34,982 nucleotides of DNA from Terriglobia bacterium (GCA_020073615.1 JAIQEX010000072.1:1-34982); one strand, 5' to 3'; shown: positions 23,219-32,253, numbered from the stretch's first letter. The notes: generated by a model from the sequence alone, not told the origin. Program-made: numbers and translations.

Positions 23219-23851
23219 TCACCTCCCGTGGAGCAGGGCGGGGAAAAACTCCCGGACGACGTTGAAGCCCGCGGCGACCCCGATGGACGTCCCCAGGTTG
23301 ATGCCGGCATTGTGGGGCTGGCTGCTGCTGGCCGGCTGCCACAGGCGCGAAACGAACGCGGCGCCCACGAAGCTGCCGATATGCGAGAAGGACAACCGCC
23401 GCGTGCCATCGTTGCGGTGTGCCAGGAAGGTGCTTTCCACGGCATATCCGATTCGCGCCCCGGCGCCCTGCCGCTCCGACGGAAACCAGCGGTTGTCCTC
23501 CTGGAGCACGCTCGAGGCGCCGAACAGCATGGTCTCCCGTACGATGTGTTCCGCATACGAGCTGGCAAAGCGCTTGCCGAAGCCTTCCCCGCCCTGTTTC
23601 CACTCCGGGGGAGTGTCCCGCCACTGGCCGATTCCCGCGGCGGCGGCGCTACTGACCAGTGAGATCGGGTGGAAGGTATCCTTAAGATATTGACGGAGCC
23701 TCTCGCCTTCGGTCATGGGGACGAACCCGGGCGGCTTCGCGGAGGGCTGGACGGGCGGGCGTGGATCGACTCTATCGGCGGTGCGTGGCGTCTGGGCCAC
23801 GGACAAATGCGCGGCGACTAGGAAAAGGCATACCAGGACTGTGGCTTTCAT
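23219..23851 (-). CDS. Secreted protein of unknown function
   Basis: The 210-residue protein has a signal peptide (MKATVLVCLFLVAAHLSVAQ), a Pro-rich spacer (about 28-42) and a compact domain with SSAAAAGIGQWRDTPPEWKQ, ASSVLQEDNRWFPSERQG and SHIGSFVGAAFVSRLWQP. Alternating hydrophobic and Gly/Ala stretches suggest membrane association, perhaps in the outer membrane. I do not recognise a named family. It is divergent from the PAP2 phosphatase gene and upstream of the ABC exporter, so an envelope role is plausible. No clear ribosome site precedes the ATG. Confidence 0.8.
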   Translation of the reverse strand: MKATVLVCLFLVAAHLSVAQTPRTADRVDPRPPVQPSAKPPGFVPMTEGERLRQYLKDTFHPISLVSSAAAAGIGQWRDTPPEWKQGGEGFGKRFASSYAEHIVRETMLFGASSVLQEDNRWFPSERQGAGARIGYAVESTFLAHRNDGTRRLSFSHIGSFVGAAFVSRLWQPASSSQPHNAGINLGTSIGVAAGFNVVREFFPALLHGR

Positions 23852-23991
23852 GCCGTGCGGTTAAGCAACACACATGCCGTTGGGCGGCGCGCGGAAGCAT
23901 TGGTGTACGAAAGGATGCACACCCGCCCGTGGGGTGGGATTTTTCGGCCAACGGCAAACCGCGTGCAACATTTTTGTAACCGAGGAACGAG

Positions 23992-24903
23992 ATGAAGACC
24001 TTGGCGGCGGCGTTTCTTCTTACTTCATTCGCACTGCCGGCGTTCAGCCAGGCGCCGCCACCCCCGGCCGGCGACCGGAATCAGCCGCAGGCCGGCGAAG
24101 CGCAACGTGCGGCCGTGGTGGCGAAGCCCGGCCCCCCGGTCATCAAACAGAAAGACCTGTGGGAGCGCACCGGTTACTTCCATCCGTTCGTGCGCATGCC
24201 CCAGTACATTCTGCAGGACCAGAAGGCCATCTGGAGCAGTCCCTTTCATACCACAGCGAAGGACGCCAAGTTCTGGGCCATATTCGGCGGGGCCACCGCA
24301 GCCTTCATCGCCACCGATCGGCACCTCGTGAATCAGTTGCCCAACTCGTCCACCCAGGTATCGGTGAGCAATTGGGGCTCGCGGTTCGGCGCGGCATACA
24401 CGTTGATACCCCTGAGCGCCGGCTTCTACTTCCTGGGCAGCGCCCGTAAGGACGAACGTTTCCGCGAGACCGGCCTGATCGGATTCGAGGCCCTGATCGA
24501 CGCCACGCTGGTGGTGGAGGCGGTGAAGATCGTGGCCGACCGCGCGCGCCCGCTCGAAAGCGACGGCAAGGGCCATTTCGAAGACAGTCCCAAGGGACGC
24601 CTGTACTCCGGCTTTCCCTCGGGACACGCCATCAGCACGTGGGCCATGGCGTCGGTGGTGGCACACCAGTATCCGCACCCGCGGATCATTCCCATTCTGG
24701 CCTACGGCCTCGCCTCCACCGTGGTAATCGCCCGCGTCGGTGCGCGCCAGCATTTTCCGGGCGACGTCGTCGCGGGCTCGGCCATGGGCTGGTTCATCGG
24801 CGATTTCGTCTACGGCAAGCGCCACAACGACGCGCTCGACCAAAAGCCCACGGCCGCGCAAAAAGTGCTTGGCCACGTGCACTTCGGTCTGGAACTTCGT
24901 TGA
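23992..24903 (+). CDS. Secreted PAP2-family phosphatase
   Basis: The 303-residue protein has a signal peptide (to Gln20). Its PAP2 domain keeps all three motifs: K179-x6-RP187 (KIVADRARP), PSGH (209-212) and R248-x5-H254-x3-D258 (ARVGARQHFPGD, with Ala in place of the usual first Ser). The N-terminal 60 residues are Pro/Ala-rich. PAP2 enzymes remove phosphate from lipid phosphates such as undecaprenyl pyrophosphate or phosphatidate, or act on soluble phosphates. The periplasmic location is inferred. AGGA lies 5 nt before the ATG at 23992. Confidence 0.9.
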   Translation: MKTLAAAFLLTSFALPAFSQAPPPPAGDRNQPQAGEAQRAAVVAKPGPPVIKQKDLWERTGYFHPFVRMPQYILQDQKAIWSSPFHTTAKDAKFWAIFGGATAAFIATDRHLVNQLPNSSTQVSVSNWGSRFGAAYTLIPLSAGFYFLGSARKDERFRETGLIGFEALIDATLVVEAVKIVADRARPLESDGKGHFEDSPKGRLYSGFPSGHAISTWAMASVVAHQYPHPRIIPILAYGLASTVVIARVGARQHFPGDVVAGSAMGWFIGDFVYGKRHNDALDQKPTAAQKVLGHVHFGLELR

Positions 24904-24938
24904 GCCGGCGCCTCCGCGGTACACCCGCCAGATGTGGA

Positions 24939-25181
24939 TCAAGCGTGTCGGGGCGTGCGTACCAGGTGCCTCAACAGGTAAAGGCAGGCCGCCCGACGGT
25001 CGGCGTCCTGGTCTTTGTTTTCCATCGCTTGCCAAATGCTCTGCAGCACTTCCCGCCGCTCCTCCTCGAGCGTGGAAGCCTCCCGCGCGGGCCGGCGCCT
25101 GCCGCGGTGGAGATATTCGCACCCGGAACCTGCAGTCCTTCGCGATCGCGCAATCGAACCGGCTTCACCCGACCAGATCAT
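24939..25181 (-). CDS. Small hypothetical protein (tentative)
   Basis: The 80-residue frame starts at ATG 25181 with AGAGG about 5 nt upstream. The last 45 residues look coding, with a helical charged pattern (STLEEERREVLQSIWQAMEN, then DADRRAACLYLLRHLVRTP). The first 35 are Arg/Gly-rich and unconvincing. No family is recognised. It lies alone in the 374-nt gap between the PAP2 gene and flbD, on the opposite strand to both. The rest of that gap shows nothing else that I can identify. Confidence 0.35.
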   Translation of the reverse strand: MIWSGEAGSIARSRRTAGSGCEYLHRGRRRPAREASTLEEERREVLQSIWQAMENKDQDADRRAACLYLLRHLVRTPRHA

Positions 25182-25277
25182 ATCGGCCTCTTGTGATCCT
25201 TATCGGACCGCGTTTTCCGCCTTTGAATTAATTAATGCACCCTGGGGCTGCCGCCGATAAGAGTCCTGGAGCCCTTA

Positions 25278-25541
25278 ATGATCCGGCTGACCCGCCTCAA
25301 TCGCGTGCCGCTCGTCCTCAACTCGGATCTAATTGAACACATTGATGTTACGCCCGATACGGTGATCACCTTGACCACCGGGCAGATTCTGCGTGTGCGG
25401 GAAACCGCCGATGAGGTGGTGCGGCGCATTGTGGAATTCCGCAGACGGATAATCGGCCCGGAGGGGACGGCGGCCGGGCTTTGCGAAGTGGCCGTAGCGG
25501 AACCAATAGAAAGCCCGGAACAGACCGGGGACTCGGACTGA
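25278..25541 (+). CDS. flbD: FlbD-family flagellar protein
   Basis: The 87-residue protein begins MIRLTRLNRVPLVLNSDLIE and continues with VTPDTVITLTTGQILRVRET, the full FlbD/SwrD signature in about 60 residues. The acidic C-terminal tail is extra. In other bacteria this family supports stator function and torque, and it often precedes motA. GGAG lies 6 nt before the ATG. motA begins 4 nt after the stop, so the three genes form one operon. Confidence 0.88.
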   Translation: MIRLTRLNRVPLVLNSDLIEHIDVTPDTVITLTTGQILRVRETADEVVRRIVEFRRRIIGPEGTAAGLCEVAVAEPIESPEQTGDSD

Positions 25542-25545
25542 AAGC

Positions 25546-26532
25546 ATGGCAGAAGCCGCAAAACCAGCGACCGCGCCCGAAGCCGCGAAACCCGCGAAGC
25601 CCGAGGCTGGAAAACCAGCCAAAGCGCCCAAACCCGCTTCCAAAGCGGGCGCGACCAAGCCCGACCTGGCCACCATGGGCGGCATCGCCCTGGCGTTGGC
25701 GGGCATCCTGGGCGGACTCATCCTGGAAAAGGGCAGCATTTTCGATGTCATACAGACCACCGCCGCCATGATCGTGCTGGGCGGAACCTTCGGCGCGGTT
25801 CTGGTGACTACTCCCCTGCCGGTGTTCTTACGCGCGCTGAGAGGCCTGGGGGGCGTGTTCTTCGAACGGTCCAATTCCGCTTCGGCTACCATCGAAGCGC
25901 TCATCCAATATGCCACCAAGGCGCGCAAGAACGGCATTGTGAGCCTGGAGACCGAGGCCGCGGCCATTGCCGATCCGTTCCTGAAAAAGGCCCTCAACCT
26001 GGCTGTGGACGGCACCGACCTTCAGGAACTCCGCAAAATGATGGAGATCGACATCAACCTGAGCGAACAGACCAGCGAAGCCGAAGCCAAGGTGTGGGAA
26101 GCGGCAGGGGGCTATGCGCCCACGGTGGGGATCATCGGGGCCGTCATGGGCCTGATCCAGGTCATGAAGCACCTGGAGGATATCAAAGAGGTCGGTCACG
26201 GTATCGCTGTAGCCTTCGTGGCCACGGTTTACGGCGTGGGCTGCGCCAACATCTTCTTTCTTCCGGTGGCGAACAAACTGAAAGCGCGCATGCACGAGGC
26301 CACGCTGCTCAGGGACATGACCCTGGAAGGCGTGGTGGGCATCGTCGAAGGGCTCAATCCCAAACTGATCCGGATGAAGCTGGAAGCCTATCATCCGCCG
26401 CCGGAGCAGCCCAAGAAGGCCGCCAAGTCCGCCAAAACAGCCGGTCCGGCCAAGGTCCCCGGTCCGGCCAAGGCGGCTGCCGGTCCAGCCAGGACGGCTG
26501 CCGCGCCCCAGCCCGCGACGGCGGGGGAATAG
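25546..26532 (+). CDS. motA: Flagellar stator protein MotA with Lys/Ala/Pro-rich tails
   Basis: The 328-residue protein has a standard MotA core (about residues 41-282) with four membrane helices, including the C-terminal pair (APTVGIIGAVMGLIQVMKHL, then GIAVAFVATVYGVGCANIFF) that forms the proton/sodium channel with MotB. It is extended by an N-terminal tail of 40 residues (AAKPATAPEAAKPAKPEAGK) and a C-terminal tail of about 44 residues (KKAAKSAKTAGPAKVPGPAK). Both are histone H1-like low-complexity sequence. Ordinary MotA proteins lack these. The gene lies 4 nt after flbD and 7 nt before motB. Confidence 0.93.
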   Translation: MAEAAKPATAPEAAKPAKPEAGKPAKAPKPASKAGATKPDLATMGGIALALAGILGGLILEKGSIFDVIQTTAAMIVLGGTFGAVLVTTPLPVFLRALRGLGGVFFERSNSASATIEALIQYATKARKNGIVSLETEAAAIADPFLKKALNLAVDGTDLQELRKMMEIDINLSEQTSEAEAKVWEAAGGYAPTVGIIGAVMGLIQVMKHLEDIKEVGHGIAVAFVATVYGVGCANIFFLPVANKLKARMHEATLLRDMTLEGVVGIVEGLNPKLIRMKLEAYHPPPEQPKKAAKSAKTAGPAKVPGPAKAAAGPARTAAAPQPATAGE

Positions 26533-26539
26533 GAGAACC

Positions 26540-27367
26540 ATGAGACGGAACAAAGCGCCCGCCCCGGAGAATCACGAACGCTGGCTGGTCTCCTACGCCG
26601 ATTTCATCACCCTGCTGTTCGCCTTTTTCGTGGTCATGTTCGCTTCCAGCCAAGCTGACAAGAATAAGGCCAAGCAGGTGTCCGAATCGGTGAAGGAAGC
26701 GCTGGAACACGGAACCTTCAGCAACGCGATTTCGGTGGTGCTGGGGCGCGGCAAGCACGAGAACAGCAAGCCGCCGGTGAATGCGGAGCGGACGAACCAA
26801 TCGGAGAATCAGCCGCCGCCCGCGGCGCCGCCGAAGCCCCATCCGGCCGATCTGACGAAATCGATGGACACCCTGCAGCAGGGGCTGGCACTGGAGCTGA
26901 AGAGCGGCAAAGTGCACCTCCAGCTCGATGCCCGCGGTCTGGTGATCAGCCTGCGGGAAGCGGCATTTTTTGCATCCGGCGACGACGTGGTGGCGCCGGC
27001 CAGCGTCCCCATCCTGGCCAAGATCGCGGCCGTCATTTTCCCCCTGCCCAATCCGTTGCGGCTGGAAGGCCACACCGATTCGCTCCCCATCCACAACTCG
27101 CGCTTTCGCAGCAACTGGGAGCTATCGACGGCCCGCGCCATCGCCATGCTGGAGTTGCTGCGCGTGCGTTTTCAAATGATGCCGGAGCGCATGGCCGTGG
27201 CCGGTTACGCGGAAAACTTCCCCGCCGACACCAACGACACCGAGGAGGGCCGGGCGCACAACCGCCGCGTGGACGTGGTCGTGCTCTCCGCCGAAGGCGT
27301 GAAATCGGAGCCGCAGCCGGGCGCGGCGCCGCCCGCGCCCGCGCCCGCGGCCGTTCCGGGCAAGTGA
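26540..27367 (+). CDS. motB: Flagellar stator protein MotB
   Basis: The 275-residue protein has the single MotB membrane helix with the ion-binding Asp21 (WLVSYADFITLLFAFFVVMF) and a plug/linker region (about 42-105, Pro-rich at 90-103). The OmpA-like peptidoglycan-binding domain has GHTDSLPIHNSRFRSNWELS (177-196). The tail is Pro/Ala-rich. The ATG at 26540 is preceded by AGGAG with 4 nt spacing. Together with MotA it forms the stator. No other flagellar genes are in the window. Confidence 0.93.
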   Translation: MRRNKAPAPENHERWLVSYADFITLLFAFFVVMFASSQADKNKAKQVSESVKEALEHGTFSNAISVVLGRGKHENSKPPVNAERTNQSENQPPPAAPPKPHPADLTKSMDTLQQGLALELKSGKVHLQLDARGLVISLREAAFFASGDDVVAPASVPILAKIAAVIFPLPNPLRLEGHTDSLPIHNSRFRSNWELSTARAIAMLELLRVRFQMMPERMAVAGYAENFPADTNDTEEGRAHNRRVDVVVLSAEGVKSEPQPGAAPPAPAPAAVPGK

Positions 27368-27445
27368 CCGCGAGAAAGAGGACAGTGGCGGAATTCCGGC
27401 GGCGCCTTTTCCGCATCGGGGCAGCGGCTTGCGCATCGAAAGACC

Positions 27446-28453
27446 ATGAAAGCCGCTCAGATCTCCAGCCCCGGAAGCGATTTCGTCCTCACGGAACGGG
27501 CCCTGCCCGAGCCCGGGCCAGGCGCCGTCCGCGTGAAAGTTGCCGCTTGCGGCATCTGCCACAGCGATGCGTTCGCCAAGGAAGGGCATTGGCCCAACCT
27601 CGTCTACCCGCGCGTGCCAGGCCACGAGGTCGCCGGAACGATCGACGCGCTGGGACCCGGGATCGCCGGATGGGCGCCGGGCGACCGCGTGGGCATCGGC
27701 TGGTGCGGCAGCTACTGCGGCCGGTGCGGCCCGTGCCGCAGCGGCGACTTCATCGCCTGCTCGCAGCTCGCAATTACGGGACTCCATATCGACGGCGGCT
27801 ATCAACAGTACATGATCGCGCCCGCCACCGGGCTCGCCCGCATCCCCGCGGCACTCGGCTTCGCCGAAGCGGCGCCGCTGCTGTGCGCGGGCGTGACCAC
27901 CTTCAACTCGCTGCGCCACAGCCGCGCACTCCCGGGCGAGTTGGTGGCCGTCCACGGCATCGGCGGCCTGGGCCACCTGGGCATCCAGTTTGCCCGTCAA
28001 TTCGGGTTCCAGGTGGCCGCCATCTCGCGCGGCCGGGACAAAGAGGAACTGGCGCTCCGCCTGGGAGCGCACCGCTACATCGACGCCGCGGCGGCGAATC
28101 CGGCCGAGGAACTGACCCGGCTCGGCGGCGCGCGTGTGATCCTGGCCACCGCTCCCCACAGTGCGGCCATCTCGCAACTGATCGGCGGCCTGGGCCGCAA
28201 CGGGATGCTGCTCGCCATCGCCGGCACCGCCGACCCGCTGACGGTCTCACCCGCGCAGTTGATCGGCCGGCGCCTGTCCATTCAGGGCTGGCCCTCGGGC
28301 TCTCCCCAGGACTCCGAAGACACGCTGAACTTCTGCGCCCTCACCGGCGTGCGCCCCATGATCGAAGAGTTCCCCCTCGAGGAGGCCGGCCGCGCCTACC
28401 AGCGCATGATCGCCAACCAGGCGCGCTTCCGGGCCGTTCTGGTGAACCGCTGA
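27446..28453 (+). CDS. Zinc-dependent alcohol dehydrogenase (MDR family)
   Basis: The 335-residue enzyme has catalytic zinc ligands C35 (CGICHSD), H60-E61 (PGHEVAG) and C147 (APLLCAGVT), and structural zinc cysteines C91, C94, C97 and C105. Its Rossmann fingerprint is GIGGLGHLG (171-179). The pattern and length match AdhP/cinnamyl-type medium-chain dehydrogenases that interconvert alcohols and aldehydes with NAD(P)H. The substrate is unknown. The ATG at 27446 lacks a strong ribosome site. It lies 78 nt after motB with no visible terminator, so it may be read through from the stator operon. Confidence 0.92.
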   Translation: MKAAQISSPGSDFVLTERALPEPGPGAVRVKVAACGICHSDAFAKEGHWPNLVYPRVPGHEVAGTIDALGPGIAGWAPGDRVGIGWCGSYCGRCGPCRSGDFIACSQLAITGLHIDGGYQQYMIAPATGLARIPAALGFAEAAPLLCAGVTTFNSLRHSRALPGELVAVHGIGGLGHLGIQFARQFGFQVAAISRGRDKEELALRLGAHRYIDAAAANPAEELTRLGGARVILATAPHSAAISQLIGGLGRNGMLLAIAGTADPLTVSPAQLIGRRLSIQGWPSGSPQDSEDTLNFCALTGVRPMIEEFPLEEAGRAYQRMIANQARFRAVLVNR

Positions 28454-28543
28454 TCCCCGGACTCAGCGGCGGCGCGCGCTCTCTCGTGTGCGCTCGCCCG
28501 TGCCATCGGCTATATTAGACACATTCCGCACAGGAGTGTTGCC

Positions 28544-31336
28544 ATGCATCGCGAATTGGAAATCGGACGCGCCCGTTGGCTGCGTGTTGCTGTTGTTTCG
28601 GGCGGCTTGCTCGTGCTGCTCGCCGCATCGATTCCGGGGGCGGCGCGTCCCGACGATGGCGCGCCCGGCGGCACACCCGCCGCCGCCAAGGCGAACAAAG
28701 CGAACTATGAGCTGGCCGCCCGCTGGACGCCGGCCAAAATCGGCAAGATGGTCTTCGACGTCGCCGTCACGCCGCACTGGCTCGACGAGGGCGACCGGTT
28801 CTGGTACACGTACGAAAACCGGGCGGGGCGCAAATTCTATATCGTCGACCCGGCGAAGAAGACCAAGTCATTCGTCTTCGACCCGGTCAAACTGGCGGCC
28901 GCGCTGACCGCGGCCACGGGGCTTCCCTACGATTCGCAGCACCTGCCCATCGTCACCATCCGGTTCGTCAAGAGCGATGCCAGCATCCAGTTCGAGTTTA
29001 ACGTGCCCAAGGACGCCGTGATCCCCGGCGAAAAGAAGGCCGCCACCACCGAGCAGACCTCCGATACCCACCAGCAGCAGCCCGATGGCGACGGCGGCGA
29101 GCCGCCGCAGCAGCAGGGCGGACGCGGCGGTGGCGTGGCGCCGCCCAACCGCAACCAGAAGCAGCTCGCGTTCGAGTACGAGCTCGCCACCGGCAAGCTC
29201 ACCTTGCTGGATGAGCCGCCGCACCGCAAGCCGGCCTGGGCGTCCATTTCGCCCGACGACAAGGTCGTGGTCTTCGCGCGCAATCACAACCTGTATATGA
29301 TGGACGCCGCCAATTATGCCAAGGCGCTGAAGAACGCCAACGACTCCACCATCGTCGAGACGCAGCTCACCGCCGACGGTGTCGAGGATTTCGGCTACGG
29401 CGGACGCGGCATGGGCGGCGGCGACCAGCAGCAGCAACAGCAGCAGCAGGACCAGCAGCAACAGAACGACAACACTGGCGGCCAGCAGGGCCAGGCCAGC
29501 CGCAACCGCACCAGCCCGGGCAACGTCGCCTGGTCGCGCGACTCGAAGAAGTTCGCTCTCGTGCGGCGCGACGAGCGCAAGGTGAAGCCGCTGTGGGTCA
29601 TCAATTCCCTGGCCAACCCGCGGCCCACGCTCGAGACCTATAAATACGCCATGCCGGGCGATGCCGACTATCCGCAGGCGCAACTGGAGATCTTCGATGT
29701 CGCCGCGGCGGCCAAGGGCCGCCTGATCGCCAAGACGGAGGCCTTCAAGGACCAGACCGTGCGTATCGAGATCGAGCGGCCGAGCGCCCGCGCGCGGGAG
29801 CACGAGAAGACCGAACCGCTGTGGGCCGGCCCGGGCTCCGACAAGCTGTACTTCAACCGCCTCAGCCGCGACGAGCACCGCCTGGATCTTTGCGTGGCCG
29901 ACGCCGCCACCGGCGAGGTGAAGCCGCTCATCCAGGAGCGCATGAACGTCTACATCGAGAGCAAGCCACTCAAGCTCATCGGCAACGGAAGCGAAATACT
30001 GTGGTGGAGCGAGCGCGACGGCTGGGGCCACTATTACCTCTACGACGCCAACGGTACGCTGAAGAACCAGGTCACCAAGGGCGAGTTTGTGGCGGAAGAT
30101 CTCTCCTACGTCGACGAGAAGGCGCGCGTCCTGTTCCTGACGGCCTCCGGCCGCGAGGATGGCGAGGACCCCTACTTCATGCACTATTACCGCGCCAACC
30201 TCGATGGCGGCGGCATGAAGATGCTGGACCCGGGCGATGCGTCGCATGCCGTCAACGTGGCCGATTCCGGGAAGTATTTCGTGGACAATTTCTCGCGCGT
30301 CAATACCGCGCCCAAGTCGCTGCTCTACGACGCGCAGGGCGCGGCCGTGATGCCGCTGGAATCGGTGGACCTCGCTCCGGCCGTGGAAGCCGGCTACAAA
30401 TTCCCCGAACCGTTCAAAGTGAAAGCCGACGACGGCATCACGGACATCTACGGCGTGATGTACAAGCCCTTCGATTTCGACCCCAACCGGAAGTACCCGA
30501 TCATCGAATTCGTGTATCCCGGCCCGCAGACCGAAAGCGTGACCAAAACCTTCACCAAGGGGAGCAACAACCTCGCGCTGGCCAACCTGGGGTTCATCGT
30601 GATCGAAGTGGGCAACCGCGGCGGCAACCCGCACCGCTCCAAGTGGTATCACACCTTCGGCTACGGCAACCTGCGCGATTACGGACTGGCGGACAAGAAA
30701 GCCGCCGTGGAGCAACTCGCGGCGCGCTATCCCTGGATCGATATCGACCGCGTGGGCATCACCGGTCACTCGGGCGGCGGCTTCATGTCGGCGGCGGCCA
30801 TGCTGATCTACCCGGATTTCTATAAGGTGGCGGTGTCGGAATCGGGCAATCACGAGAACAACATCTACAACGCCCCCTGGAGCGAGAAGCATAACGGGGT
30901 GAAGGAGGTCACCGATAAGGACGGCAAAGTGACCTTCGAGTACGAGATCGACAAGAACTCGCAGATTGCCAAAAACCTGAAGGGGCACTTACTGCTTTCG
31001 ACCGGCGACATAGACAACAACGTGCATCCCGGCAACACGCTGCGCCTGGTGGACGCCCTGATCAAGGCCAACAAGCGCTTCGACTTTGTGGTCCTGCCCG
31101 GCCAGCGCCACGCCTACGGCCCCGAGGCCGAGTATTTCTCCTGGGTGCGCGCCGACTACTTCTGCAAGTACCTGCTGGGCGATTTCGACCAGAGCGTGGA
31201 CATGTGGGAGATCAACCGCGACCGCCAGCAAGCCGACAAGACGCCGCCCCCGCCGGCGGCCGCGGGCCGCGGGCAACAGGGCACCACGCAGCAACAGCAG
31301 CAGCAGCAACGCGGCGGCCGGCGCGGCGGGAACTGA
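28544..31336 (+). CDS. Secreted S9-family (DPP-IV-like) peptidase with polyglutamine loops
   Basis: The 930-residue protein has an N-terminal hydrophobic export signal (about 12-32), a DPP-IV-type beta-propeller (about 45-640) and a C-terminal alpha/beta-hydrolase. The catalytic triad is visible: Ser743 (ITGHSGGGF), Asp824 (DIDNNVHPGN) and His856 (PGQRHAYG). It likely cleaves dipeptides or oligopeptides outside the cytoplasm. Three Gln-rich low-complexity insertions occur: about residue 180, about 293-310 (QQQQQQQQDQQQQ) and the C-terminal tail. They lie outside the catalytic core. AGGAG lies 7 nt before the ATG. A TATATT box at 28510-28515 could be the -10. Confidence 0.9.
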   Translation: MHRELEIGRARWLRVAVVSGGLLVLLAASIPGAARPDDGAPGGTPAAAKANKANYELAARWTPAKIGKMVFDVAVTPHWLDEGDRFWYTYENRAGRKFYIVDPAKKTKSFVFDPVKLAAALTAATGLPYDSQHLPIVTIRFVKSDASIQFEFNVPKDAVIPGEKKAATTEQTSDTHQQQPDGDGGEPPQQQGGRGGGVAPPNRNQKQLAFEYELATGKLTLLDEPPHRKPAWASISPDDKVVVFARNHNLYMMDAANYAKALKNANDSTIVETQLTADGVEDFGYGGRGMGGGDQQQQQQQQDQQQQNDNTGGQQGQASRNRTSPGNVAWSRDSKKFALVRRDERKVKPLWVINSLANPRPTLETYKYAMPGDADYPQAQLEIFDVAAAAKGRLIAKTEAFKDQTVRIEIERPSARAREHEKTEPLWAGPGSDKLYFNRLSRDEHRLDLCVADAATGEVKPLIQERMNVYIESKPLKLIGNGSEILWWSERDGWGHYYLYDANGTLKNQVTKGEFVAEDLSYVDEKARVLFLTASGREDGEDPYFMHYYRANLDGGGMKMLDPGDASHAVNVADSGKYFVDNFSRVNTAPKSLLYDAQGAAVMPLESVDLAPAVEAGYKFPEPFKVKADDGITDIYGVMYKPFDFDPNRKYPIIEFVYPGPQTESVTKTFTKGSNNLALANLGFIVIEVGNRGGNPHRSKWYHTFGYGNLRDYGLADKKAAVEQLAARYPWIDIDRVGITGHSGGGFMSAAAMLIYPDFYKVAVSESGNHENNIYNAPWSEKHNGVKEVTDKDGKVTFEYEIDKNSQIAKNLKGHLLLSTGDIDNNVHPGNTLRLVDALIKANKRFDFVVLPGQRHAYGPEAEYFSWVRADYFCKYLLGDFDQSVDMWEINRDRQQADKTPPPPAAAGRGQQGTTQQQQQQQRGGRRGGN

Positions 31337-31546
31337 TAGCGGCACGATTGTGCCCGCGAGTACCCACGGTGAACACCACGCCGAGCTCTGACGCCAAGGG
31401 TCGCGCGCGGAAGGCGGCGGTGTGCCGCACCAAAGAGTGGGTGCGGGTGGACGCGGCCAGCGTCGCCTGATTGTTGCAAAGCACAGCAGTTGTACTCGCC
31501 GGTACATTCGACCTTCTCAGCACGGTTTGTGGAAGCCTCGCTCCGC

Positions 31547-31575
31547 TTGCATATTTCCAAAAGTCGCTGCATAAT
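31547..31575 (+). promoter_or_regulatory. Possible sigma-70-type promoter of the DUF2934 gene
   Basis: TTGCAT and CATAAT are separated by exactly 17 nt. A start near 31582 would give a leader of about 170 nt. The -10 box is good (5 of 6) and the -35 box is weak. Confidence 0.4.
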
Positions 31576-31710
31576 TGTTTCAGAAGTCAAGGTCTTAATA
31601 TCGCTAGGGCCTTTTAATTGTGGTGTGCAAATCCGCGTTCTGCGGTCGTCAACCACCCCCAGATTGATACAAAAAGCGTGAGGCTGGCTGCAGCAAAGCC
31701 TTGAGCTTGC

Positions 31711-31733
31711 CCCAGAGTCGCGCAACGACTGGG
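31711..31733 (+). promoter_or_regulatory. Hairpin in the DUF2934 leader
   Basis: CCC-(AG)-AGTCG pairs with CGACT-GGG around a 5-nt loop (8 bp with a 2-nt bulge). It ends about 8 nt before the AGGGGG ribosome site of the following gene, so it could influence translation. Confidence 0.35.
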
Positions 31734-31751
31734 CTTCGAAGGGGGTGAATC

Positions 31752-32159
31752 ATGCCAAGGCAAGGAAGGAGAACGGGCTCGCACGCGACGGCCCTCCAAG
31801 AGCCGTCGGAAACCATGTCAAGCGGCGCAGCGAAGATGATGCCTGAAAGGAGCGCCGCAAGGGAATCCGTGAAAACCGCCGCGACCGTTAGCCCCCCTGA
31901 AAGCGAAATCGCCAAGGTTGCGTATCAATTGTGGCTGGACGACGGCTGTCCCATTGGATCGAATCAAGAAGACTGGCTCCGGGCAGAAGCGATGCTCAGA
32001 GACACACTCGCCGCGAAGTGCGAAGATCTGTCGAGACGTCCATCGATCCCCCGCTGCGATACTCGCCGGGAGTCCGAAATGCCGGTCGAGTTCCGATGGG
32101 AGGGACATTGGGAGGTATGGGAGAGTGAATGGGGCGGCGCCCGCTGGATCTGGGATTAA
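31752..32159 (+). CDS. DUF2934 domain protein
   Basis: The 135-residue protein has a DUF2934 block (EIAKVAYQLWLDDGCPIGSN, then DWLRAEAMLRDTLA, about residues 51-86). The N-terminus is disordered and charged, and the C-terminus is Trp-rich (WEGHWEVWESEWGGARWIWD). DUF2934 proteins are small soluble proteins of unknown function, abundant in acidobacteria and rhizobia. The ATG at 31752 has AGGGGG about 8 nt upstream. The Trp-rich tail, with six tryptophans in 20 residues, is unusual. Confidence 0.75.
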   Translation: MPRQGRRTGSHATALQEPSETMSSGAAKMMPERSAARESVKTAATVSPPESEIAKVAYQLWLDDGCPIGSNQEDWLRAEAMLRDTLAAKCEDLSRRPSIPRCDTRRESEMPVEFRWEGHWEVWESEWGGARWIWD

Positions 32160-32253
32160 GCCACTCCATGCGTTGGAGTCTCGAATAGAGCAGGCGGGCG
32201 CCGCAGTGCTGACCGAGAGGGCGCCGGTTGGCTGTGTCGTCGCGTCGCGGCCG

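Larger units (their letters stand above)
31337..31751. other. Gene-free stretch before the DUF2934 gene
   Basis: The first part (to about 31470) contains a short imperfect hairpin, gcggcac/gtgcccgc (31343-31357), just after the peptidase stop. It has no T-run and is at best a weak terminator. The second part is AT-richer and holds a promoter candidate and a leader hairpin, described separately. No coding frame with a ribosome site was found. Confidence 0.5.

Noticed and set aside
28868-30988. 706-codon minus-strand frame opposite the S9 peptidase
   Set aside because: The composition (Val/Leu/His/Arg-rich, long leucine run opposite the Gln codons) and lack of motifs mark it as antisense of the peptidase, whose catalytic triad is clear.
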